From the NCBI RefSeq assembly GCF_011009015.1, contig NZ_CP048878.1:4308354-4372353 (forward strand): DNA of 64,000 nucleotides, given 5' to 3'. The notes beneath the pieces are model-generated. The model ran no database searches, was not told the origin of the DNA, and worked only from the letters and a program-made list of their open reading frames with translations. This DNA comes from Spartinivicinus ruber (GTDB lineage: Bacteria > Pseudomonadota > Gammaproteobacteria > Pseudomonadales > Zooshikellaceae). Below, piece by piece: positions 1 through 8,513 of this stretch. The translations under genes and the position numbers were made by a program. Numbering within the stretch: the stretch's first letter is position 1; each line of letters opens with the position of its first letter.

Positions 1-1
1 T

Positions 2-232
2 CGCAAAAACTACCCGGTTTATTTAGGCAATAAAATGAGTGAAGCTAACTATGAACCGGTCCAAATTGTCGGCCCATTATGCACGCCACTTGATATTTTA
101 GGCGATAAAGTCATGCTCCCTAAAGCAGACATTGGCGATCTGGTTGTCATTACTCAATCAGGTGCTTATGGCCCCACGGCAAGCCCTTCTGAATTTTTGA
201 GTCACCCACCAGTAAAAGAAATTTTACTTTAA
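2..232 (+). CDS. Pyridoxal-dependent decarboxylase, exosortase A-associated (3' end only)
   Basis: The first 231 bases are the C-terminal end of a larger gene whose start lies before the window; the frame is open from base 2. The visible tail contains GPLCTPLDILG and DLVVITQSGAYGPTASPSEFLSHP, which fit the C-terminal barrel of fold-type III PLP decarboxylases (diaminopimelate/ornithine decarboxylase-like). In such enzymes the Cys-Thr-Pro/Asp segment and the GAY motif help form the active site across the dimer. Exosortase A loci commonly encode one dedicated member of this family beside an acyl-CoA ligase and an ACP, and the neighbours here agree. The substrate is unknown. The family call is strong; the specific role rests on context. 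Confidence 0.85.
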   Translation, partial: RKNYPVYLGNKMSEANYEPVQIVGPLCTPLDILGDKVMLPKADIGDLVVITQSGAYGPTASPSEFLSHPPVKEILL

Positions 233-274
233 TATACTTTTCGTGAATTACTATAGGATACCCCTAAATTAAGC

Positions 275-308
275 GCTTACACTGGCTGTTTTCATAACCA
301 GTGCAAGC
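275..308. terminator. Inverted repeat between two convergent genes, possible bidirectional terminator
   Basis: GCTTACACTGG and CCAGTGCAAGC form an 11-bp stem with one mismatch around a 12-nt loop. It lies between the stop codons of the decarboxylase (plus) and the heparinase-like gene (minus). There is no clear T-run on either side, so the terminator reading is tentative. Confidence 0.4.
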
Positions 309-339
309 TGCAAATATTGCAGGTAAGTCCTTTTACTGG

Positions 340-2802
340 CTATCCCTTAGTTGATAACTTTTTTAGCAGGCCTATATGCACTTGCATTGTTTGTGATGGA
401 ATTTTCATCACAGCTGTACCTTGCAAATTAGCTGCAATTTTTTGAGCAGACAACTGCTTTCCTTTTACTTCTAATTGTTGTTTAGGGGCCAACCCAACGA
501 TGTAGATTTTTTTAAGTGGTGCTTCCCAGTCTAAATCCAGTTGATTAATGTTCGCATCCGCTAAAAACACTACAACTGTAGACTTCAAGCGGACAGCATA
601 ATAGTTTTGTTCTGCTTTTAGGATAGTAATATCACTTTGATTTAACTTTTTTGTATCCAACCGGGGAGTTAAGGCAACCAAAAAATGTTCAACTGACTGT
701 GATGCTGTTGAGGCTAACTCTAAACGCCAAAAACCAGGATCAAACCACTTTTTATTAGAGGCCCCTTTATCAAAATTAACACCATCCCAAGTATGGCCAT
801 TGCCATCAATATCCACATAATATCGATAGTCAGGCCCCCCAATCACATTTAACTTGCTGTTTGCAGGTAACAATTTTTTCAAAAAAAGTCGGCTATTTCC
901 GTTAACAATGGTAGCTTCTGATGCATCCGAGGTCATAATACCATTATGAGTTTCACCTTGAACCAACTTCAACCCCTTAACTACAGGCTGATAGACACTA
1001 TGTAAAAGCCATTTTTTAATATAAGCAGGGTTAGTTGTTGCAATGGTATCATGTACCAATAACTGATCTTGTTCTTGTAAGTAAAAAAGCTCACGGGTCA
1101 CTTTACTCACTTTGCCAATGTCACCATTATCATCATACTCACTGTTATTGTAAGCACCGGTTAAGTCTGCATAGAGATAACTATAAGCTGATGATAAATC
1201 GGCTCTAGCAATAGTCCCCCCCTCTAAATGTTTACCTTTATAGAGGTTTTTATACCAATAACTCACAGAAGGAATAGAACTGCCAGTTGGTTGAACTAAT
1301 CGCTGCCCTCCATCAGCAACATTTTTTTTAAAAAACCGGTTAGGCTGTACTGCCTCTCCAGGGCGCATAATTAATAGGGTGTTTTTAGCAACGGAGCGGA
1401 TTGCATAATTAAGCCGATGAGGTGCATCATAACGACCATAAGTACTACTATTAATGGCTAATGGCGACTGTTTGTGAATTGTAAAATGTCCTGCATCATA
1501 ATGACCATGATGACTAAACTGATGGCCTGCACGAAAACTAATCAAGGTATCTTGATCAGACCAGCCAGAACGAATATAAGCTTGGTTAAATCCTCCTTTG
1601 CCAAAAATATCAGCAACAGGCAACTTGCCTTGAGCAAAAACCAGTTGTTTTGATTTAACTGGCTGCTTTACCAACTGCGGATTATTAAATAAGCGAAAAG
1701 CCCATCGCCAACCATCATAATAACTTTGCCCTTGATGAACCTGGTACAAATATTCAGAATATTCAGCTAATTCCGTGTCCTGAGTTAACTGAGCAATAAA
1801 GTCAATATAAGGGCGGGAAACATCTTTTAAGTCAACTCGAGAACCTTCATCACCGATGCCTTCCACTTTGTCATCTGGACGAGTAGCATAAACAACCCAA
1901 TGGCCTGCGCGCCGGATAATTTCACGAATTTTCTCCCCCTTTTGGCTATGCTGTAATCCATTGATATAAGCAGCTGATGCCAATGCAATGGGAATTGCCC
2001 GATTTTGTATCCAATAATTATAACCTTCCGGCCACGCTTCAGTTAAATCCAATGCAGCCATTAAATCCAGAAAATAAGCTTGGCTTTTCTTTAACAACTC
2101 CCGCCGATGATCACTACTATGATCCAATACCATAGCCACTAAAAAAGCTTGGGAAGCGACGGAGGCCCGGCCATGCCACATTGACAACCCATCATCGGCC
2201 AATAAATCCAGCAGTTCTTCAAGCTGTTTTTCTAATCGGTTTTCTATTTCTTCGCGATCTTCCTGACGAAAACCAGGATACGTACAAGCTAAATCATAAG
2301 CCAGCGCCAACTCCCAAGCATTACCATAATAGCCACTAGATCGAGGCGGCATTAAATAAAATTTAAACAAGCTTTTAACTAACTGTTCACCTATGGCTTT
2401 TTCCGGCTTAGTCACCCAACAGCCCGCATTAGCAAGTGCAGACTTATAAACACAAGGATTAACTGAGATAACTTTTCGCTTTCTAAACAGTGCCATCCGT
2501 TCTTGCAAAATAGGATGGACAGTCTTACCTTTCCAGTTTTGTAAAAAATTCAAAAATACTCGTGGATGGTCAGCAATGGGCTGACCATCAAGCTGGTGTT
2601 CGTCAAGATTAGTGGCAAGCTGTTTTACTGCAAACTCGGAAAGTTGCTTGGTCACCACTACTGCCGCTTTATCGTTTTTTGCCTGGGAACTAAGATGATG
2701 ATCAACCTGAAGGCCACCATAGGCAGCCAGGCTAATTAATACTGAACCCAACATAAGCTTTTTTCTGCCACTTAGGAGATTCATAAAATTTTCGGTCACC
2801 AT
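340..2802 (-). CDS. Heparinase II/III-like polysaccharide lyase family protein
   Basis: This 820-residue protein starts with a basic stretch and a hydrophobic segment (about residues 14-30), so it is exported or anchored in the inner membrane and probably acts in the periplasm. Residues 150-380 look like the alpha-helical toroid of alginate and heparin lyases, including an EGYNYW motif near 259. Residues 400-700 match the heparinase II/III beta-sandwich, with the His-rich GHQFSHHGHYDAGHF region near 426-440. Its place in an exopolysaccharide locus suggests it cleaves or trims the polymer, for example during chain release or turnover. A second ATG six codons in (start 2784) has a GGTGA 11 nt upstream and may be the true start. 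It follows the hydrolase genes in a minus-strand operon. Confidence 0.8.
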   Translation of the reverse strand: MVTENFMNLLSGRKKLMLGSVLISLAAYGGLQVDHHLSSQAKNDKAAVVVTKQLSEFAVKQLATNLDEHQLDGQPIADHPRVFLNFLQNWKGKTVHPILQERMALFRKRKVISVNPCVYKSALANAGCWVTKPEKAIGEQLVKSLFKFYLMPPRSSGYYGNAWELALAYDLACTYPGFRQEDREEIENRLEKQLEELLDLLADDGLSMWHGRASVASQAFLVAMVLDHSSDHRRELLKKSQAYFLDLMAALDLTEAWPEGYNYWIQNRAIPIALASAAYINGLQHSQKGEKIREIIRRAGHWVVYATRPDDKVEGIGDEGSRVDLKDVSRPYIDFIAQLTQDTELAEYSEYLYQVHQGQSYYDGWRWAFRLFNNPQLVKQPVKSKQLVFAQGKLPVADIFGKGGFNQAYIRSGWSDQDTLISFRAGHQFSHHGHYDAGHFTIHKQSPLAINSSTYGRYDAPHRLNYAIRSVAKNTLLIMRPGEAVQPNRFFKKNVADGGQRLVQPTGSSIPSVSYWYKNLYKGKHLEGGTIARADLSSAYSYLYADLTGAYNNSEYDDNGDIGKVSKVTRELFYLQEQDQLLVHDTIATTNPAYIKKWLLHSVYQPVVKGLKLVQGETHNGIMTSDASEATIVNGNSRLFLKKLLPANSKLNVIGGPDYRYYVDIDGNGHTWDGVNFDKGASNKKWFDPGFWRLELASTASQSVEHFLVALTPRLDTKKLNQSDITILKAEQNYYAVRLKSTVVVFLADANINQLDLDWEAPLKKIYIVGLAPKQQLEVKGKQLSAQKIAANLQGTAVMKIPSQTMQVHIGLLKKLSTKG

Positions 2803-2856
2803 GCTACTGATTTAATGAACTACTTGATGTTTAGCTATACAACTACCATGCCGGGT

Positions 2857-3750
2857 TTAATAGTTAACCAACTCACCCACAATCCAATTAACTGTTTGCT
2901 GCTCTACTTGCTTCCGCCATCTGGCAGTTGAAAATGTATGATTGGCTTCTGCACAATGCCATTGGGTAACTGTCAGTTTCTTTAGCAACTGTCGCCATTG
3001 TGGTTGACTGTTGGTGAGTTGAATAAATTCTGCTGCAGTAAGATCATTTCCACTTAGCAGTAATAATGTTTTACCTGAAAATTTATCCCAACCATAATGC
3101 ATTCTCTCAATAAAATGCGTTGGCTCTGCCAATTCATTTGAAGTGGTATTAGCTAGATCAACTTTCTTTGCTGACTTACGATTTGACAAAAGCTTTGTGA
3201 TATTTTGATGAAAGTCCGTGGCTACCTTGGTTATCTTCAACTGGCCTCGAAACACTTTGCGCCAGAAGTTTTTATCCAATAGTCGAGACCAGTAGTAACT
3301 CTTTACATATACTTGAGCTAACCCAACGTCTGAACGTACCCAAGGGTTCGCCAATACCAAACCTTTCACTCTTGGATCTCGCCAACTGTAAAATAAAGCA
3401 GCTGATGCTGCATCACATAATCCCCACAATACGACATGTTGCAGTTTAGGCTGCTGTTTAAAAAACTCATCAATTGCTGCTTTTATGTCATCATTAATTG
3501 TCTCAAATCCTTGCAACTCCCCAGTGCTATCCCCCATGCCACGGTAATCAAAGCGCATGGTGGCAATGTTCTGCTTAGCTAACGCTCTGGCTAATAAGAC
3601 AAATTGACGATGACTGCCTGTTTTCATTTGAGGGCCACCGACAATAATTAATACACCCACATCACCTGGCTCTTCCCCATGGTGAATTACGCCTATGAGC
3701 TTTTCATTTAAACAGGAAAAAATAACGGGCTGCTCGTTCATGATACTCAT
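2857..3750 (-). CDS. Exosortase A system-associated alpha/beta hydrolase 1 (TIGR03100-like)
   Basis: This is a 297-residue alpha/beta-hydrolase-fold protein. The nucleophile-elbow position reads GLCDAAS (residues 110-116), so a Cys replaces the usual Ser of GxSxG. RFDYRGMGDS (about 66-75) forms the typical strand and loop, and a C-terminal AEANHTFS supplies the expected His. I recognise it as one of the two small hydrolases accompanying exosortase A loci. Its substrate is not known; the adjacent ACP, hydrolase 2 and decarboxylase suggest a shared acyl or small-molecule pathway. No clear Shine-Dalgarno precedes the ATG, and an ATG at codon 4 is an alternative. Confidence 0.82.
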   Translation of the reverse strand: MSIMNEQPVIFSCLNEKLIGVIHHGEEPGDVGVLIIVGGPQMKTGSHRQFVLLARALAKQNIATMRFDYRGMGDSTGELQGFETINDDIKAAIDEFFKQQPKLQHVVLWGLCDAASAALFYSWRDPRVKGLVLANPWVRSDVGLAQVYVKSYYWSRLLDKNFWRKVFRGQLKITKVATDFHQNITKLLSNRKSAKKVDLANTTSNELAEPTHFIERMHYGWDKFSGKTLLLLSGNDLTAAEFIQLTNSQPQWRQLLKKLTVTQWHCAEANHTFSTARWRKQVEQQTVNWIVGELVNY

Positions 3751-3779
3751 GATTCAACATTAAAATAAAATCAAAAAAA

Positions 3780-4655
3780 TTAGCCTTCCAAGCTAGCAAC
3801 TGGTTGCTTCAGTTCAGGTTTAGCGAGTAACTGAGATAAATAGTGAAGGCTCTGTTCAATAAATTCGTCACCTTTTGTTAACTCTTGGGTTGTCCAAAAA
3901 GGATCAGCGAAGATTTTTGCTTGGTAAACTTTATTATTATTTTGTTGCCATGCTGTAATCGTTTTTTGACTGGGTATAGAAAATGAAGCATTTGCATCAC
4001 GCACTATTTCAAGCCAAATCACCTGAACTGTTGAGGGCAATAGCTGTTGGGTTAAATCCAATTGATCAATAGTGCTTGTTAATGGGTAAGGCAGTAAATA
4101 TCCAGCTACTTCCAAACTGCCTTCTTTTTTGAGCTGCTCACGTAATAATTTAACCGTTTCACCCGTTTGCTCACCTAATAAATCAGCGGCCAAACGCATC
4201 CTTAAAAATTGTTGTAAAAAAGGTTGCCCTTTAATCACCGGTTGCCAAAGTAATAAATGAAAATTTACCGACTGTGACAATTGTTTAAGATAATCAACGG
4301 CTAAACTAGCACCTAGACGAAGCCCCCACAATACAATGGGTAACTGATCAGTCACTAGCCAGTCTACCACTGTTTGAATATCGTTAAGCCAACAGGGCCA
4401 ATCGACCTCAACCAGCAAGCCCTCGCTATCCCCTGTCCCAGATAAATCAAACACTACTACCTGCCAACCTTGCTCTGCCATTAGCCTAGCTTGTTTACTG
4501 ACAATATGGCGGGACTTATTCATCTCTTCAGCAAAAGCAGGTATATGAATAACATAACCCTGAGTGGGTGTTGTAGGGGGCGGCACATAATGCACCGCAA
4601 ATAGCTGACCGATTTGACTTGAAATAAAATGTGGCGATATTTGAAGCCTATCCAT
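3780..4655 (-). CDS. Exosortase A system-associated alpha/beta hydrolase 2 (TIGR03101-like)
   Basis: This 291-residue protein has an alpha/beta-hydrolase core: VVFDLSGTGDSEG near 67-79 and GLRLGAS at 111-117. The elbow carries Arg113 where a Ser or Cys nucleophile is expected, so ordinary serine-hydrolase chemistry looks doubtful. The GLRLGA variant is, as far as I recall, typical of this exosortase-linked family rather than a mutation in this strain. It lies 29 bp upstream of hydrolase 1 and 9 bp downstream of the ACP gene, in one minus-strand operon. Its function is unknown; it may act with hydrolase 1 on a carrier-bound acyl group. Confidence 0.8.
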   Translation of the reverse strand: MDRLQISPHFISSQIGQLFAVHYVPPPTTPTQGYVIHIPAFAEEMNKSRHIVSKQARLMAEQGWQVVVFDLSGTGDSEGLLVEVDWPCWLNDIQTVVDWLVTDQLPIVLWGLRLGASLAVDYLKQLSQSVNFHLLLWQPVIKGQPFLQQFLRMRLAADLLGEQTGETVKLLREQLKKEGSLEVAGYLLPYPLTSTIDQLDLTQQLLPSTVQVIWLEIVRDANASFSIPSQKTITAWQQNNNKVYQAKIFADPFWTTQELTKGDEFIEQSLHYLSQLLAKPELKQPVASLEG

Positions 4656-4664
4656 GGCAATCAG

Positions 4665-4910
4665 CTAAGCTTTTGTTTGAACAAATTCACATAAACTACC
4701 TAGCGACTCAAAAACTTCAGCACTGATTTCATCATCATCAACAACAAACCCAAACTGCTCTTCCAATGCAGTGATAACAGTTACTACAGCCATTGAATCA
4801 AACTCCGGTATTGCTCCCAGTAGCGGTGTATCTTCATTAGCAGCTGACAACTGATCACCCAACTGTAGTTGGCTAACTAGAATTTGTTTCACATCATTAA
4901 TCACATCCAT
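4665..4910 (-). CDS. Acyl carrier protein, exosortase A locus type
   Basis: An 81-residue acidic four-helix carrier protein. Ser39 in FDSMAV is the predicted 4'-phosphopantetheine attachment site, followed by the helix VVTVITALEEQFGF. I chose the ATG at 4910 because AAGGAG lies 9 nt upstream; an in-frame TTG two codons earlier sits too close to that site. It is the first gene of the operon ACP, hydrolase 2, hydrolase 1, heparinase-like. It presumably shuttles an acyl or amino-acyl group made by the exosortase-associated ligase and decarboxylase, most of which lie off the left edge. The destination of the acyl group is not known. Confidence 0.88.
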   Translation of the reverse strand: MDVINDVKQILVSQLQLGDQLSAANEDTPLLGAIPEFDSMAVVTVITALEEQFGFVVDDDEISAEVFESLGSLCEFVQTKA

Positions 4911-5050
4911 TACCAATAACTCCTTGGTTTTTATATGCTATAGGGTATAAAAAACTGAGTGCTAGAATGTTAGCACCAACATTATTTTAAAAACATAATG
5001 TTTAACTATATTTTTTAACCATTTATCAGCGCTTACATCTGGGAAGATAT

Positions 5051-5776
5051 ATGCTCGTCAAGTTTCGTAAACTAACCCAGGAATTAGGTTGGCTAAACGG
5101 CTTACTTTATTTACTACATACCAGTTTAAACAAACTCACCATTGGTCGGTTCCGAATCATAAAGTACTATTTGTATTATCAACCTATCCCAGAGACACCG
5201 TTACTCCCACCCAATCGCGGGAAACAAATCGAGATTAAAACAATCACCGCTGATGACACAGGCTGTTTCGAGCACTTTCCTCGGCCCTTGACAGTAATCA
5301 AGCGCCGCTTTGCTGAACAAGGCCAATGCTTTGCTGCTTATCTTAAAGGTAACTTTGTAGGCTATATCTGGATTAGTCAAGTTGACTACCCAGAAGATGA
5401 AGTACGTTGCTTATTTTCCCCCCGCCCTGTAGAACAAACCGCCTGGGATTATGATGTTTACATTACCCCAGCGGCCCGACTTGGTTTTGCTTTTCCTAAA
5501 CTATGGCAAAGTGTCAACGAGTATTTATCCCAGCAAGGAGTAAAATGGACCTTGTGCAGGATTTCAGCCTTTAATACAGGTTCTTTAGCCTCTCACCAAC
5601 GTCTGGGTGCCACTCGAATGGGAGCTGTTACGTTTATTTGTATTGGCTCCTGGCAATTAATGCTAGCCAGCCATGCACCTTATATACACTTATCAATTAG
5701 CCAAAGGCATACACCACAACTGTTACTACCAATAAAATCGACTGAGTCATCTGTTGAACCTATTCAGCCATCTTAA
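5051..5776 (+). CDS. GNAT-like acetyltransferase, exopolysaccharide locus
   Basis: A 241-residue soluble protein with features of a GNAT fold: QCFAAYLKGNFVGYIWIS (about 96-113) as the central strands, and a C-terminal AFNTGSLASHQRLGATRMGAVTF segment, which matches the usual GNAT motif of an Asn followed by a helix and a G-A/F-x-x-x-G strand. GGGAAG precedes the ATG by a few bases. It is the first gene of a plus-strand block with two asparagine-synthetase-like proteins. The acyl acceptor is unknown; a sugar amine or lipid-linked intermediate would suit the locus. Confidence 0.6.
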   Translation: MLVKFRKLTQELGWLNGLLYLLHTSLNKLTIGRFRIIKYYLYYQPIPETPLLPPNRGKQIEIKTITADDTGCFEHFPRPLTVIKRRFAEQGQCFAAYLKGNFVGYIWISQVDYPEDEVRCLFSPRPVEQTAWDYDVYITPAARLGFAFPKLWQSVNEYLSQQGVKWTLCRISAFNTGSLASHQRLGATRMGAVTFICIGSWQLMLASHAPYIHLSISQRHTPQLLLPIKSTESSVEPIQPS

Positions 5777-5804
5777 TCAGCCTCACAACTGAAAGGAAAT
5801 AAAT

Positions 5805-7526
5805 ATGGGCGCCTTTGCCTTGATAAAGGAGTCGGCCTTTAGCTTTATTGAGCCTGTTAGCCAATCGTTGCAACAACAAGGTTTTCAACGACCAATACAA
5901 CTGACCCGGCCTGGATTTCAACTCTTTATCTGCCCTAAGCAGGTTAACCCTATAAGCAATTACTATGAAAATAGCCACGGGGATTTTTGTGTAAGTGTTG
6001 GTACCCTTATGTATCAGGGTTTACACGGCGAACCTGCCTTAAGAAGCTTGCTTGATGACTTTAACCAACGTCCAATCCCCCATAACCGATTTTACGGCAC
6101 ATATTGCATACTTATCTATAAAGCAGGTCGTTTATTTTGTTTCACTGATAGCCTTGGCTTATACAAGGTATACCACAATGAAGAGCAAACCATCTTATCG
6201 TCATCTTTCTTGGCTTTAATTACTGCCACCAGCAAGCCTGTAATCAACAAGCAATGTGTCTACGAGTATATTTTTCAAGGGGCAACTTACGGCACAGATA
6301 CAGTCATTAACCAAATCGCAACCTTAGAGCCCCACTGGCTTTATAAGTTAATCCCAAACAACAAAACCTATTACCGTGCTTGTCACCCTCAGTTTAAAGC
6401 CGCCTACGGACCATTGGAGATTTTAGTTGAAGATAATGTAGCCAGCCTAAGAGAGCAGTTCGCCGCTATCAATCATTGCTTTGGCAATAAAATTGATACA
6501 GCGTTATCTGGAGGATACGACTCTCGCCTAATGTTAGCCATGCTAAGAGAACAAGGAACCACCCCCCGCCTACATGTTTATGGCAAAAGTACAGACCCTG
6601 ATGTGCTAGTGGCTAAAACTATTTGCGAAAGCGAGCATATTCCTTTACAGCAAGTCGACAAGCAACAACAGCTTCCACTCTCGCCCGATGCGCTAGCTCA
6701 ACAAGTGAATCAAACCTTTTACCGGTTCGATGGTTACCCTATTGATGGGGTATGGGATAATGGTCAAGACTTAGCGACCCGTCAGCAGCGCAGTGAAGGT
6801 GGCCGATTACCTTTAAATGGTGGTGGTGGTGAGATTTACCGAAACTTCTTTTATTTACCTGATAAGTCTTATACCGTTCAACAGTTTTTATGGAGCTTCT
6901 ACAGCCAGTTTGATCCAGCCATGTGCACCCAGGCATTTCAACAACAGTTTTATCATCGAAATCTAGCTGATAAGGTCAAAACCACTCTCAATCAGGCTAG
7001 AAATCGTTTAAACCGCACCTCAATTGAATACTTATACCCGGCTTTCCGTTGCCGGTTTTGGGCTGGCCGCAATAATAGCCTGAATAATCGTTTCGGCTTA
7101 GCCCTTACCCCTTTTATGGAAATGAACAGTGTAACAACCGCAGTGAATGTGCCAATCAAATGGAAAAACCACGGTATATTAGAAGCACGGATGATTCTTA
7201 ATGTTGACCCCATTCTAGCTGGTTATCAGTCGGATTATGGTCACCATTTTGCTGCAGTTCCCCCCTTAAAACACAAACTTAAAGATTGGCTGACATATAT
7301 CCGCCCTCCCAAACTAAGACAGATGACGTATCGGATTAAACATCGACGCCAGACATTACAGCGTCCTTACTATTTAACGGCAGATTATTTACGCCAGCTG
7401 ATTAATATTGAGTTTCCCTATCTTTCTCAATATGTTCATGTTGATAAAATTAAAGACAACGAGCAGTTTAACCGAGTTTGTACATTAGAGTTATTATTTC
7501 AGCGCTATAATGTAAGTAGCAACTAA
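5805..7526 (+). CDS. Asparagine-synthetase-like protein lacking the glutaminase Cys (paralogue 1)
   Basis: A 573-residue protein. Residues 1-145 resemble a degenerate class II glutamine amidotransferase domain, but it begins Met-Gly rather than Met-Cys, so there is no N-terminal nucleophile to release ammonia from glutamine. Residues 205-570 form the ATP-pyrophosphatase domain, with the PP-loop SGGYDS at 235-240. AAGGAAAT lies just before the ATG. Families with this design either use free ammonia or join an amine already on the substrate (amide or lactam formation). It follows the GNAT gene by 28 bp. The substrate is unknown; an amide in the exopolysaccharide is one possibility. Confidence 0.75.
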   Translation: MGAFALIKESAFSFIEPVSQSLQQQGFQRPIQLTRPGFQLFICPKQVNPISNYYENSHGDFCVSVGTLMYQGLHGEPALRSLLDDFNQRPIPHNRFYGTYCILIYKAGRLFCFTDSLGLYKVYHNEEQTILSSSFLALITATSKPVINKQCVYEYIFQGATYGTDTVINQIATLEPHWLYKLIPNNKTYYRACHPQFKAAYGPLEILVEDNVASLREQFAAINHCFGNKIDTALSGGYDSRLMLAMLREQGTTPRLHVYGKSTDPDVLVAKTICESEHIPLQQVDKQQQLPLSPDALAQQVNQTFYRFDGYPIDGVWDNGQDLATRQQRSEGGRLPLNGGGGEIYRNFFYLPDKSYTVQQFLWSFYSQFDPAMCTQAFQQQFYHRNLADKVKTTLNQARNRLNRTSIEYLYPAFRCRFWAGRNNSLNNRFGLALTPFMEMNSVTTAVNVPIKWKNHGILEARMILNVDPILAGYQSDYGHHFAAVPPLKHKLKDWLTYIRPPKLRQMTYRIKHRRQTLQRPYYLTADYLRQLINIEFPYLSQYVHVDKIKDNEQFNRVCTLELLFQRYNVSSN

Positions 7527-7803
7527 TCTTCATATTAATATATGTCGACTTATTGTATGTGCTTGCTCCCCCTTTTGCTTTGAATACAATTTATTGGCAG
7601 CTATTTTTCCATTTTTATTAAAAGCATACTTTGCGACATAAAAATTTTATAGCCAAACAGTCTTATATTTTTCTCATTCTTTATTTATCTTTAGCAGCTG
7701 CTCGACTTCTTATATACTAGTTACTAAGTTGGCCATCCTATAGTTAATCCATGGAGGATTTTTTGCATAATGTTATGTGCATGTTTATTTTGAGGGATTA
7801 TTT

Positions 7804-8418
7804 ATGCAAACTAAATGGTTATTTACATTACTCTTAGTAAGCGTCATATCAAATAGCTGGGCTGGTGAGTTTGAGTGCGGTAGTTTAAAGAATCAATACG
7901 GCCCTTTTGACTACACTAACCCACGTCACTTTAAAGAAAAACTATCCATAGTCGAGCAGTTTCATTTTAATCGAGATGTCGAAACATTAAACAAAGGCAT
8001 GACTGGTGCTGTCATCGGTGACCTCTCTTATACCCTAAAGGCTTTTCCTAACCACCATCGCGCGTTATTTTCAGTTGTCAAATATTACACTCAACCTAAT
8101 GTTGAGCTTGATAGGAAATATTTGTCAGCTGAGTGCTTTTTCGATCGAGCCTTACGGTTTAAACCAGATGATGCTGTAGTTCACATGTTGTATGGTATTT
8201 ACTTACATAAAAAGCAAAAATATGATGAAGCGCTAAAAAAATACCAAAATGCCCTACGCCTCTCTCCTAATTTTGCTGAGCTTCATTATAATCTGGGCTT
8301 GCTTTACATTGACATGAAGAAACTACAAGAAGCAAAAAACCATGCACAAAAAGCTTACCAACAAGGCTACCCCTTGGCAGGACTTAAGCAAAAATTGAAT
8401 GCTGCCGGTGTTTGGTAA
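7804..8418 (+). CDS. Exported small TPR protein
   Basis: A 204-residue protein with a classic signal peptide (MQTKWLFTLLLVSVISNSWA, cleavage before Gly-Glu-Phe). Two tetratricopeptide repeats lie at about 125-195, including AVVHMLYGIYLHKKQKYDEA and FAELHYNLGLLYIDMKKLQEA. I chose the ATG at 7804 because GAGGG lies 7 nt upstream and the signal peptide begins there; an in-frame GTG nine codons earlier adds residues that would disrupt it. It sits between the two asparagine-synthetase-like genes and may be a periplasmic scaffold for polymer assembly. I do not recognise a named family. Confidence 0.7.
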   Translation: MQTKWLFTLLLVSVISNSWAGEFECGSLKNQYGPFDYTNPRHFKEKLSIVEQFHFNRDVETLNKGMTGAVIGDLSYTLKAFPNHHRALFSVVKYYTQPNVELDRKYLSAECFFDRALRFKPDDAVVHMLYGIYLHKKQKYDEALKKYQNALRLSPNFAELHYNLGLLYIDMKKLQEAKNHAQKAYQQGYPLAGLKQKLNAAGVW

Positions 8419-8513
8419 GCACCTCAACCCCAAGTGCTGGCTAACTTGGGTATCAAATGGGTTTGTTTGCTTTATAAATTGATACTTTTATTGCTTGTTT
8501 TAAAGGATGTCCC

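Noticed and set aside
7541-7582. A 13-codon ATG ORF before the TPR gene, considered as a possible precursor peptide for the asparagine-synthetase-like enzymes
   Set aside because: There is no ribosome-binding site and no leader/core features; it is no better than chance in AT-rich DNA.
7777-7803. Longer version of the TPR protein starting at GTG
   Set aside because: It adds residues before a good signal peptide, while GAGGG is well placed for the ATG at 7804.
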